Notes under the pieces: model-generated
What the model was told of the DNA's origin: nothing
Database searches by the model: none
The model's input: only the letters and a program-made list of their open reading frames with translations
Made by a program: the position numbers and the translations under genes
DNA from: Eucalyptus grandis
Lineage: Eukaryota; Streptophyta; Magnoliopsida; Myrtales; Myrtaceae
NCBI RefSeq assembly: GCF_016545825.1
Contig: NC_052617.1
Location: forward strand, 5,476,600 to 5,540,599
DNA length: 64,000 bases
Direction of reading: 5' to 3'
Shown: positions 1 to 10,544 of the stretch, in pieces
Numbering within the stretch: the first letter of the stretch is position 1
How the letters are laid out: every line of letters begins with the position of its first letter

Positions 1-398
1 TATCAAAGCCTTTTTGGAATCGAGTCGGAAAAACCAAAACCAAAAAACTCTTATGAAGTTCTATGCTCATATCTATTTATAGAGCTTTTTAGTTCATGTA
101 CTACAGAGATATATGAATTAAATAGACGCATGTATTCACGAGATTCATGAATAAAGAGATACGTGAATCCAAGAGATTCAGGTATCCAAAGATACGTGAA
201 TTCAAGAAATTCATGAACTCAATAAATACATGAACTAGAAGATACATGAATCAAGGAAATTCATGAATTTAATAGATACATGAACAGAAAAATTTAGAAA
301 TTCATGAATTCAAAAGAGATATGTGAATAGAAAAAACGTATCTTAATTTATTGGCTTCCGTTGATCCATTAACCATAATTATAGCCATAATTACAACA
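1..398 (-). repeat. 3' LTR of Copia element 1 (partial)
   Basis: The segment matches 3820-4217 with scattered substitutions. It ends in TTACAACA at 398, the complement of an LTR start TGTTGTAA. The adjacent sequence on the element side reads GTGAGGGAT on the minus strand, a short purine-rich tract suitable as polypurine tract. The U5 end lies outside the window. Confidence 0.85.
110..340. repeat. short TTCATGAA-type repeats inside the LTR
   Basis: About ten degenerate copies of a unit combining 'gatacatgaa' with the palindrome 'ttcatgaa' follow one another. The same array is in the other LTR at about 3930-4160. Such U3 arrays can be enhancer-like, but no function can be shown here. Confidence 0.7.
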
Positions 399-934
399 AT
401 CCCTCACATTAATGGATCAACAAAACATTTTTTACTCGGAGGAATTTGAGCATGCCCGTTGAAATAAACCGCATCAAGATAGGTAGCTTTCGCTTTGAAG
501 CTTCTTTAGTGAAAGTCTATCAGACTTACTTAACTAGTCGATGGACTAAGCCTTGAATCACCAGTTGTTTGTGTAAGCCTAGACAATAAACTTCACACGG
601 AGTATTTCCAATTCAAGATTGGTTCTCGGTTATGTTCGTTCTTTCAACCCTGAACCTCTCGGGATTCATGCGTGCTTTAGAAAATCTAGCCTTTAAAGAT
701 TTTCATAGAGTCGGCCAGCTCCATGCATATAAGTGCATTCCTATTAAAGATATCCTACCATATCTCACTTGGATGTTATATTCTAAGTTATAATAACGCT
801 GTAGGAAAGCATTGTTGCATCATAGGAATGGTAGACAGTGCTTATACTAGAGTTTCCAAACTTTGTGTTATCCTATTGAACCTAGACCATGGGATCTTCA
901 ATCGCATAAGTTAGATTTCCACCCTGGAATCTCT

Positions 935-1183
935 TTATTGGGTTAAGGCTCTTAAACCCATTCCCCTCGATGCGCAGTTTATATGCTCTCTTGACAAACA
1001 TTTTGTCAGCGGATCCGCAATATTTTCCTTTAACTTTACAAAGTCAAAAGAAATGGTTTCATTTGAGAGCAACTGTCTTACGGTATTGTGTCTACGACGA
1101 CTATGTCTAGACTTACCGTTATAGATCATATTATGCACCCCCACACTTTTAGAAAATTGTAGGATGTCAACTTTCCATTTCAT
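935..1183 (-). pseudogene. RNase H C-terminal remnant of Copia element 1
   Basis: The 82-codon frame contains YNGKSRH, RRRHNTVRQLL and ENIADPLTK, the usual C-terminal end of a Copia RNase H domain. Its start follows an integrase segment directly, so the whole reverse transcriptase and most of RNase H were lost by internal deletion near position 1180. Confidence 0.8.
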
Positions 1184-1184
1184 A

Positions 1185-2326
1185 ATTCGTATGGAATTTT
1201 ACCTGTCTTTTTGTGGAGTATTTTATTAAGAATAAAATTTGTAGTTAAAACTGCCCCCACAAGTTCGAGGTAAACCCCGAACTCAAAGTATGGATTTAGC
1301 CATCTCCTTTAGTGTCATGTTCAATTGTTCAGCAACTCCATTTTGTTGTGGAGTATAAGGTGCAGTCATTTTGAAGAATTATTCCAAAACTAACACAAAA
1401 CTCTTTGAAATTGATTGAACTATATTTTCCTCCTCTATCAGACCTAAGCACTTTGATTCGTTTATCAAGTTGGTTTTCAACTTTATTTTTATACTTGACA
1501 AACATGCTCATAGTCTCATCTTTGCTAGTTTGTAAATAAACATAGCAAAATCTAGTACGGTCATCCACAAATGTGATGAATACTTCTTTCCAGCTCTACT
1601 TTCTACAAAATTTGAATCACATAGATCACTATGGATTAATTGTAGAGGTTCACTTGTTCTTTTAATGGGTTTGAAAGATTTCTTGGCAAACTTGGCCTCA
1701 ACACAAGTCTCACACTTGTAACGGGTATCCAACTCAAATCTTGGAATTAACCTCAAGTTTGTTATTCTCTTCATTGCACCATAGTTTACATTTCCTAATC
1801 TACCATGCCGTAGATAAGGAGACACAATAATGTAAACTGAAGACTTTTGTTTATTAATAGTCTTTGGGTACACATACTTTGAGTTTACATCAATGACAGC
1901 CACATTGGCCTTAAATAGGTCATTACACAAGTACCATTTCCCCACATACATCCCTCCTTTTGAAAGTACAAACTTGTCAAATTCAAATACAACTTTAAAA
2001 CCCTTCTTGACAAGTATAGGGCTAGCAATTAGATTTTTCCGAATTTCCGGTACATGCAGCACATTCAACAAGGCAACCTCCTTGCCAAATGTAAACTTCA
2101 TAATCACCTTTCCTCTTCCGGCAATTTTTGCTGATGCAGAGTTAGCCATATAAAGCTTTTCATCTTTTTCAGCCTTCTCATCAGATGAGAATATGTGTTT
2201 ATCTACACATATGTGATTTGTGGCACCCGTGTCTAGCCACCAGCCATTAGTGTTCAACATCAGAGATGCTTCAGACATTACCACAGCAGACAGTCTCTCA
2301 ATGTTTTCATGTTCTGTCAAATTCAA
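1185..2326 (-). pseudogene. protease - GAG-pre-integrase - integrase of Copia element 1
   Basis: The frame ending at 1508 holds a retropepsin active site DTGATNHI near its residues 33-40, a LHVPEIRKNLIS-like strand, a GAG-pre-IN region with CETC, and the first integrase strand (HSDLCD). A second frame (1568-1329) continues the integrase core with DDRTRF and LRSDRGGKY. The third catalytic region is degraded (YSTTKW). A shift between the frames near 1550 and stops after 1329 mean no functional polyprotein. A zinc-knuckle remnant just upstream (about 2365-2410, CNKPSHRAKDC) has lost its first cysteine. Confidence 0.85.
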
Positions 2327-2748
2327 TTGCCGGGCTGCACCATCGTTCTTGCCCTTTTTCAGGCACTTCTTGCAATCCTTAGCACGATGGCTAGGCTTGT
2401 TGCATATAAAACGCGTGCCTTGGAATTTCTGGAACTGTTCCTTCTACTTGCCTTTTCCTTGAAAAGACATCTTCCTTTTTCTATCTTGCTTGGATTTGGA
2501 AGATTCAACAACGTTGGCCTTTGGCTCAGAAAAAGGATTCACACTCCTTCTATTGTCCTCCTCGATTATGAGGCGCGGAATGAGATATTCAAGGCTCATT
2601 TCCTTCTATTTATGCTTCAAATAATTTTTGAAATCTGACCAGTCTGGAGGTAGTTTCTCAATCATGGCTATCACTTGGAATGATTCACTAAGTATCATTC
2701 TCTCAACTGATATGTCACTCGAGAATTAATTGCAATTCTTGAACCGAC

Positions 2749-3415
2749 TCATGACAAATTTAGAATCCACCATCTTGTAGTCCAAGAATTTGGCAACCAC
2801 AAATTTCTTGGTGCTAACATCCTTAGTTTTGTATTTTTTTTCTCTAAGGACTTCCATAACTGTTTAGCAAATTCAATATTACAATAAACATTATAAAAAG
2901 AATTTGCTAAACATTTAAGGATATAATTTCGGCATAAGAAGTCCCCATGCTTCCAAGCCTCCAATGCACCGAGCATCGTGACATCTTGCTCGTTTAGACT
3001 AATTATCGGGCGCACCTCCGATAAATATTTAAATCGAGATTGAGCATGGTCGATAGAAGAACATCTTCTGCTGCCATTGTTTAAAGCCCACTCCGGTAAA
3101 TTTCTTCGGTTTCTCATTAGTTGTAACTCGAGGCGTTGCCATCACAGTAGGCAAAGTTCGTTGAACTATTCCTCCAGAAACGGAACCAAAAGCCATTTGG
3201 CTTGTACTGTTTTGAAAAACAGTCCCAGGCATACCAGTCGTATGACTTGTACCAACACCACCAAAATTGGCATTAGCCCAAGGGCCCGTAGCATTAGCTG
3301 CTACAAATTTAGACCCTGAGGGTTGAACATCTTCCATAGCAATGGTCAAATTGACCATAGGAACATCTCCTAAAACATTCGGGACATTGAAGGGCACTTG
3401 ATTGTTTTCAGCCAT
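2749..3415 (-). pseudogene. gag of Copia element 1
   Basis: The start MAENNQVPFNVPN is at 3415, about 50 bases inside the proposed LTR boundary. The N-terminal 120 codons are rich in G, T and N. They lead into KKFTGVGFKQWQQKMFF, the tryptophan-containing start of the Copia gag capsid fold, then change frame into SLNEQDVTMLGALEAWKHGDFLCRNYIL. The frame change near 3060 disrupts the protein. Confidence 0.75.
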
Positions 3416-3468
3416 CTCAATAATCTGACAAGAACAACAAACAGTGAGTGATATAATTGCCTTAAGAT

Positions 3469-4217
3469 TGTTGGAAATTAATCCAGAGAAAACACACTAT
3501 TTGTTGTAGTCAGAACATCAATGTAAAGAATACGATAACAGCTATATAATATTCTTCTTTTTATGTAAACTTACAACTCTTGGAGAAGAATAAAATAAGA
3601 TATCATTGAAAAATAACATAAAATTTGGAGGTGAGATATGGATAACCCAATCTCCTTAAGGCGATTAGTTCCTGCCAATGGTGCTCCGCAGATTCTCGAA
3701 CTATGCCTCCCAAGATACAACACCTTGAACCTGTTTGGATTAGCACTATGCAAATAGGACTCTGTCGAACCGTTCAATTGAACCAACACACCCAGATAAA
3801 ACAGAAGAGTAGAAAAGTATATCAAAGCCTTTTTGGAATCGAGTCGGAAAAACCAAAACCAAAAAACTCTTATGAAGCTCTATGCTCATATTTATTTATA
3901 GAGCTTTTTAGTTCATGTACTACAGAGATATATGAATTAAATAGACGCGTGTATCCATGAGATTCATGAATAAAGAGATACGTAAATCCAAGAGATTCAG
4001 GTATCCAAAGATACATGAATTCAAGAGATTCATGAACTCAATAAATACATGAACTAAAATATACATGAATCTAAGAAATTCATGAATTCAATAGATACAT
4101 GAATAGAAAAATTTAGGAATTCATGAATCCAAAAGAGATACATAAATAGAAAAAGCGTATCTTAATTTATTGGCTTCTGTTGATCCATTAACCATAATTA
4201 TAATCATAATTACAACA
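3469..4217 (-). repeat. 5' LTR of Copia element 1
   Basis: The right edge at 4217 is fixed by the switch to MATE exon sequence and by the matching end of the other LTR at 398. The left edge, TGTTGGAAATT at 3469, is inferred from a TG terminus because the other LTR copy is truncated. No clean initiator-Met primer-binding site follows it. Confidence 0.7.
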
Positions 4218-4519
4218 GGAGGTTGCCGAGATACATGGAATGGTTTCTCCAGTTCGGCCTTCAAGGACTTGTGGCCAATGATCAAGCTCTCGCTATCATT
4301 TGGCGCCATGCTATGGTAAGGCAGCATTTCATCGCCACGAAATGAGATTTCGTTCTTGAAGTCAAACTAATTGCGAAATTTCTGTGTGGATCAGCATTAG
4401 TTTTATTGGTCAAATTATGCATTATCTACATGCTCTGATGTGCGATTTGGAAGATGGGCAATCTTTTGTTATCAAATAAATGGGGAAATCTGGAAACTGG
4501 CAATCTTGCATTTGAAGCG

Positions 4520-4524
4520 GATAG
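4520..4524. repeat. target-site duplication, left (GATAG)
   Basis: The five bases before Copia element 2 equal those after it at 13944-13948. The empty site GGATAGCAGCACG is preserved in copy B intron 2 at about 20470. Confidence 0.92.
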
Positions 4525-5450
4525 TGTTGGAGAAATCTTCGTGAAGTGTTTTGAAGTTGACAAAACGTTTCCATCAGTCTAGTCTCGAAGGTCTCGACTC
4601 GTTGGTTAAAGTCTGAAGACTTCCTGACAGCCGACCCAAGACTCAAAGTCTATCCTCATTGACAAATCTCTAATCCGTTGAAGAAAGGTTATCCAGAATC
4701 GGATGTTTTGTTCGGATTTAACCTTATCATCCGGAGAAGATCTCGTGGCTGGAGAAGACGTATCGTAATCCTTTGATTAATCAAGTTTGATTCAATGAAT
4801 GAAGATTCGATGATTATCTAAATATTATTGGAAGGTTCTACTTATGGAAACCGAGATCCCGATTGTATGGGCGAACGAGATTGATGAGCTATCAACACGT
4901 TCCTTTAATAGCTCGAACAATCTTCCTAATTGATTCCGTCAACGGGTAGATTGGAGGAATTCCTTTGGTAAGTGCCAACAGGTATGATGGCATAAAGGAG
5001 TATATAAGGAAGACGTTCTTAGTTGTTCGAGGTGTGCGCGATAGAAGAATTCCAAAGTCGAAGCTCCTATTTGTTTAGATAAATCCTTTGAGCGAATACT
5101 TGTATTCAAAAGAGAGTCTATATTTGTGAGAGACCTTGAGGAGGTGTGGTAGAACATCTACACTTTGTGGAATCAAGGCAAAGGCAGTGCTGTAACTTCT
5201 CTTTGATCATAGTGAAATCCAGCCGGTGGGTCACAATGCGGAAGAGTGGACGTAGGCTTGGAATAAGCTGAACCACTATAAATCCCGTGTTCAATTTTCT
5301 CTTCCTCACTCTCTCTACCTCAATCGTATTTCATTTTGTTAATTAAGAGAGAATTTACTTTCTATCATATGTTAAGAATCGCTTCCGTATATCGATAAAT
5401 TGTTTAGGCACCTATTCACCCCCCTCTAGGTACTCATACTAGCAATATCA
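4525..5450 (+). repeat. 5' LTR of Copia element 2
   Basis: Starts TGTTGGAGAAATC and ends AGCAATATCA; paired with 13020-13943. The two LTRs are clearly the same sequence but differ by scattered substitutions and small indels, so the insertion is not recent. Confidence 0.92.
5001..5007 (+). promoter_or_regulatory. TATA box of LTR promoter (element 2)
   Basis: TATATAA stands mid-LTR after GGCATAAAGGAG. The same box occurs in the 3' LTR at 13495-13501, and a TATAAAAA variant occupies the same place in element 3 (23878, 32529). Confidence 0.65.
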
Positions 5451-5452
5451 AT

Positions 5453-5464
5453 TGGTATCAGAGC
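5453..5464 (+). other. primer-binding site (initiator Met tRNA)
   Basis: TGGTATCAGAGC begins two bases after the LTR end. It is the standard plant Copia site complementary to the 3' end of initiator tRNA-Met. Confidence 0.93.
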
Positions 5465-5512
5465 CTGTGTACTTACTTTATTTGAAGTGTTTTACTTCAT
5501 AGTAAAAGATCC

Positions 5513-7015
5513 ATGGCTAGTATGCTAGCACCCGGGGGCTGATGGAAGGGCAAAGCAATACCGGACTACCCTACTTTGATGGAAAGGATTACAACATCCG
5601 GAAGAACAAGATGAAAGCTTTCCTACGATCAAAGGATCCTCTGGAATGGGACGTTGTAGAAAAAGGAATTACTCCTACCATTTGCATCGGTCTCGAAAGA
5701 GGAAAAGAAATCTGAAGAAACCAGCGGAATGTCTCGGGAAGAATTAATCAAGAGACAAACACTCGATGCAAAAGCAATTTACTCCTTATATTGTGCTTTA
5801 TCACCAACTGAATATAATAGAATATCTTCTTGTGGTACAGCAAAGAAGTTTGGGACAGATTGCATATCACCTATGAAGGAACAGTCAGTGAAGGAAACAA
5901 GAATCAACATTCTTCTTGGTCAATATGAAGCCTTCATAATGAAATCAGGAGAATCAATATCTGACATGTTTAGTCATTTTACAAATATTGTGAATGGTCT
6001 TGAAAATCAAGGTCAACCAACTTCGATCCCATGAAGGTAAACAAGCTACTTGCGTGGACTCTCCGAGGATTGGAATCACATAAAGACTTCGATAAGAGAG
6101 ACGCAGAAATTATGCCACTATCTCGTTGACGAGCGATTGGAACTCTTCAGTCCTATGAAGTGGAAAGGATCAATGAAGATGAAGATCCAAAAGTCTCGCT
6201 TTGAATGCAAGAAAAAGGGACACATCGACCCAACTGTCCTCTTCGAAGAAGAAGAGAGGAAAAGCTGAAAAATTTCGAAAATCTCTCAAAGCTGAAACCT
6301 GGGTGATACGAGTGTGAAGAAAGTGATAATGAATATGCCAATCTATATCGATGGCACAATCGGACTCGGACTCGGGATCGACTCGAGACGGTGAATTTGA
6401 GGCAAGTAATTTTAAAATTCCTGTCAAAGTTTCTAAATATATTGATGAACTATGCTTTAGTCTTAAGACTTCTCTCAAAAGAATTTCCAAACTGAAAAAA
6501 GAAAACTCAGCTCTAAAACAAAAGGAAAATGTTTTAGCGAGAAGAGTTAAAAGTCTAGACTTGTCTCTGTTTCCAATCTTAAAGAAAATGAAGAAAATCT
6601 TTTAAAAGAAAATGCTTTTTTAAAAACAGACTTATCAAATATATCAAAGAAATTTTCTATAGGGTCTGAAAAACTTGAGAAAATTCTTTCAAAGACAAAG
6701 ACCTTACTTCAATAAGTCTGGTCTAGGTATGACAAGAAACAATTCCCTTGATTGATTTTCCTAAAGTAAAAGAAAGAATTAAGAAAAGGCTTTCGAGTGA
6801 GGTTTACAAAAATCACTTCAAGAAAGTTTTTGTAAAAACCCGTAGGTAGAAATGCTCTCGATGTTCTAAGTACAACAGTCCGGATCACTTTGAAAAGAGT
6901 GTCCTATGGTATGGAAACCTGTTAAGAAAGTATGGGCTAATCTTGTTTATTTTACTAACACCAAAGGACCCAAGAAAATTTGGGTACCAAAGAAAGCTTG
7001 AGACTTTATTTTAAT
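5513..7015 (+). pseudogene. gag of Copia element 2
   Basis: The ATG at 5513 (MASMLAPGG) is followed by a stop ten codons on. The frame reappears in pieces: 5729-6034 (LDAKAIYSLYCALSP, ETRINILLGQYEAF), 6050-6268 and 6351-6605. The last piece encodes a leucine/lysine heptad region (SLKTSLKRISKLKKENS) that predicts a coiled coil, as described for Sirevirus Gag. A damaged zinc knuckle lies near 6850-6905. At least four frame changes are visible against element 3. Confidence 0.85.
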
Positions 7016-7024
7016 GCGGGTCTC

Positions 7025-8236
7025 CGTCAAGAAACAGGTAAAGTGGTATCTTGACAAAGTGGATGCTCAAGACACATGACAGAGACTCAAATTGCTTTAT
7101 AAAGCTTGCTCAAGTAAATGGTGGAAAAGTTTCATTTGGAGGAAACAAAAGGAAGTATTGTGGGATTTGGAACCGTGAAAATTGGAACTCTCACAATAAG
7201 TAATGTTTCCTTAGTGGAAGGACTCAATTACAATCTTCTCAGCATTAGTCAATTGTGTGATCTTGGTTTCAAGATCTTCTTTCAAGAAGGAACATGTTCT
7301 CGGAATCGGTAAAGACTCTACTCGAGTCTTTCATGGGTCGAAGACATGGAAATATCTATCTTACGGATGTGAAACCAAATGAATCGCAATGCCTTATCTC
7401 AATTCAAGACGAAGCAAGCTTATGGCACAAAAAGCTTGGTCATGTCAACATGAAGCAATTAGCCAAAATCTCATCAAAGCAGCTTGCTCGAGGTCTACCC
7501 AAATTGCCATACCAAAAGACCGATTCATGCACTCCATGTATTCTCGGAAAGTAGGTAAGAAATTCTTTTAAGCCAATTAATTATGTCTCTACTAATCATG
7601 TACTACGATTGCTGCATATGGATCTCTTCGGACCAACCAGAACTCAAAGTATTGGGCGTAAGAAGTATTACCTAGTAATTGTTGATGATTACTCCCGTTT
7701 TACTTGGGTATATTTCCTTGCAAGTAAGTCCGAAACCTTTTCGTATTTTGAAAAATTTGCTAAAATGGTTCAAAATGAAAAAGGATGTGTTATCTCTAGT
7801 ATAAGAACAGATCATGGAGGTGAATTTGAAAATCAAGATTTTACAAAATTCTGTGATGAATCTGGCTGTAAGCATGTGTTTTCCTCTCCATATACTCCTC
7901 AGCAAAATGGAGTTGTGGAAAGAAAGAACAGATCTCTTCAAGAAATGGCTAGAACTCTTTTAATTGAAAGTAAAATTTCTTCTCGATTTTGGGCTGAAGC
8001 TGTTTCAACAAAGATGCTATATCATCAATAGAGTCTTCTTAAGATCTATTCTTCAGAAAACCCCTTATGAGTTATTCAAAGAAAAGAAGCCTATTGTTTC
8101 ATACTTTCATGTATTTGGTTGCAAATGTTTTATACTGAAAAATGCAAAAGATCGAGTTGGTAAGTTTGAAGAAAGATCAGATGAAGGTATCTTCCTTGGA
8201 TATTCTACATCAAGCAAAGCCTTCAAGAGTCTATAA
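7025..8236 (+). pseudogene. protease - integrase of Copia element 2
   Basis: The protease region near 7040-7150 retains SGCSRHMT-like sequence but is frameshifted at the active site. GAG-pre-IN (7420-7555) keeps LWHKKLGHVNMKQL and CTPCILGK, the His/Cys zinc site. The integrase core at 7609-8031 has all three acidic residues in context: MDLFGP, RTDHGGEF and NGVVERKNR. A frameshift near 8010 moves the C-terminal part to 7964-8236 (KTPYELFKEKKP, GIFLGYS). Confidence 0.9.
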
Positions 8237-8599
8237 CAAGAAGAGCCGTCTATGGAGGAGTCAATGAATGTCAAATTTCAAGACTCAACACAAGATGAAT
8301 CAAGTCGACTCATCAAGAAGAGTCTCGAACTCCGCCTCCAATCTTCCAAAGCTTACAACTCAAGAAGCATCTCGGACTGAAAACCGAATAAGGATGTTCG
8401 TGAAGATTCAATCAAAGAGAGAGATCATCAATCAGACAAATCAACAAGTAACTGGAAGCATAAGTCCAGTCATCCCAAAGATCTTATAATCGGCGAAATG
8501 AATGAAGGAATTCACACCAGATCCAAAAGGCGAGAAGAGTCTAGTGGGCCGTGGCACTCGTTTCGAAATGGAACCAAAGAGCATAGAAGAAGCTTTATC

Positions 8600-10105
8600 G
8601 ATGAAAGCTGGATTGAAGCTATGCAAGAAGAGCTCGACAGGTTCGGATAAATGATGTCTGGGAATTAACATCCAAACCAAAAGGTAAAACCGTTATTGGA
8701 GCTAAATGGGTGTTCGAAACAAGATGAACGAGAAAGGAAAAGTCGTACGAAATAAAGCAAGACTCATGGCCAAGGGATATACGCAAGAAGAAGGAATAGA
8801 CTATGATGAGACTTACGCTCCAAAGGGCAAGGTTAGAAGTTATTCGACTATTACTTGCGTTTGCTTGTTATAAGAATTTCAGGTTATTCCAAATGGACGT
8901 CAAAAGCACCTTCCTAAATGGATTTATCCATGAGGAAGTTTATGTGGAACAACCACCGGGTTTGAAGACCCAAAGAAGCCGGACTCGGTCTTGGACTGAA
9001 AAAAGGCTTTGTATGGTTTAAAGCAAGCACCTCGGGCTTGGTACGATAGATTAAGTAAGTTCCTAATACAAAATGGTTTTGTCAAAGGTAAAGTAGATAC
9101 GACTTTATTTATCAAGAAGGAAAACAAAAGTTTCTTACTTGTTCAAATATATGTGGATGATATTATTTTTGGATCCTCTAATGAAAGTCTTTGCAAGAAA
9201 TTTTCAAAGTCTATGCAGGATGAGTTTGAAATGAGTATGATGGGAGAGTTAACATTCTTTCTTGGTCTTCAAGTAAAACAATTGAAGGAAGGAACTTTTA
9301 TTTATCAAGAAAAATATGTTAATGATCTTGTCAAAAGGTTTGGACTGGAAAAGTGCAAAAAGGTCGACATACCAATGTCAAGTTCTTTAAAGATAGACAA
9401 AGATGAAGAAGGAAGAAAGTTGATCAAAAGCATGCAGGGAGCATTATTGGATCACTTCTTTATCTTACCCTCTAGACCCGATATTTTGTTGAGTGTTTGC
9501 ATCTGTGCTAGGTTTCAATCGATCCTAGAGAATCTCATCTCACAAGTCTTTGCGAAACGCATCATTAAATACGTTGCTTCATCATCAAGCATCGGGCTTT
9601 GGTATCCTAAGAAGGGAGACTTTAATCTTCCGGCATATTCGGACGCGAGATCTAGCCGGTTGCGAGTTGATAGAAAGAGCACTTCAGAACTTGCCAATTG
9701 CTTGGAAACGGGGACGGTGTCTTGGTTTTCAAGGAAACAAAGCACTTTGTGTCTCTTTCAACAACGAAGCAGTATGTAGCTCTTGGAAGCTGTTGTTCGC
9801 AAATTCTATGGATAAAACAACAACTAAGAGATTTTGAAATTGAAGACTCATGCACGGAGATTAATTGCGACAACACCAGCGCTATCAACCTCACCAAAAA
9901 TCCAATTCTCCACTCAAGAGCAAAGCATATAGAGATTCGACATCACTTTATTAGAGATCATGTTCAAAATGGAGATGTTTCAATTCAATTTGTTAACTCA
10001 AAGAATCAACCGGCTGATATACTCACAAAGCCTTTGGAGAAAAATCAATTTGAGTCTATACGGTCCAGACTCAACATTTTGAGGTATGAGGATATCAAAG
10101 TCTAA
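8600..10105 (+). pseudogene. reverse transcriptase - RNase H of Copia element 2
   Basis: RT blocks: FQMDVKSTFLNGF (about 8890), [14 protein letters not shown] (about 9010) and the catalytic YVDDIIFGSS (about 9150) within the 9009-9779 frame. RNase H blocks follow in another frame (9698-10105), including SRAKHIEIRHHFIRDHV and PADILTKPLEK. Frameshifts near 8650, 8730, 9000 and 9700 break the polyprotein. Confidence 0.9.
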
Positions 10106-10544
10106 AGACTTTCAGACTCAGGCTAACAAGACTTTATCTACTGTCTTGGCTCGACCTTCAGACTGTAAGTCTTTCTCTCTCAAATCTTATCTTGAAAAGG
10201 TACGATCATCGTTTGTGTTTAAATTGTTGCTATATTTAATTAACGTAAATATTGCATCGATTCATTTTCAAAAAGGAAGTTATTTTTGAAATAACTATTT
10301 TTGCGGATAAAGACAGATTATTTTGAAAAGGCATATTTTTATTTCCTTTGTGACGGTTCGTTTACTCTTCTTTTTAACCGATTATTGCCTTTGTCGATTT
10401 CTCTTCACTTTTCTATTCACTTTTCTCTAAAAAACCCTAGAAAGCATCGATCCTCAATTCCCGTTTGTCTTCTTCGCTCAATCTTCAAAAAGTTGTCATC
10501 TTTTCTGGAAAGTCAAGCAAGGAATCTTCCAAACACTGAGAAAG
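10106..10544 (+). other. spacer between RNase H stop and third ORF
   Basis: Non-coding, about 440 bp. It opens with clustered AGACT/AGTCT motifs (aaagactttcagactc) like those in the LTR. The equivalent spacer of element 3 is 29168-29562. No promoter box is convincing by eye. Confidence 0.5.

Larger units (their letters stand above)
1..4217 (-). mobile_element. Copia LTR retrotransposon 1, RT-deleted, inserted in MATE exon 2
   Basis: A Ty1/copia element in minus orientation. Its 5' LTR is on the right (about 3469-4217) and its 3' LTR is on the left, cut by the window start. The 1-398 block is repeated almost exactly at 3820-4217. Between the LTRs, reading leftward, are gag, a damaged zinc knuckle, protease (DTGATNH), GAG-pre-integrase and integrase. 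The order then jumps straight to the end of RNase H, so reverse transcriptase is missing. The element ends at ...ACAACA (4217) and MATE exon sequence resumes at once, so it disrupts that gene. The copy is non-autonomous and its reading frames are broken. Confidence 0.9.

Noticed and set aside
3440..3470. A primer-binding site for Copia element 1
   Set aside because: The sequence next to the proposed LTR edge does not match the initiator Met tRNA complement; the edge itself is uncertain.
5453..5464. TGGTATCAGAGC as part of a tRNA gene
   Set aside because: Only the 12-base primer-binding complement is present at the LTR edge; there is no cloverleaf.
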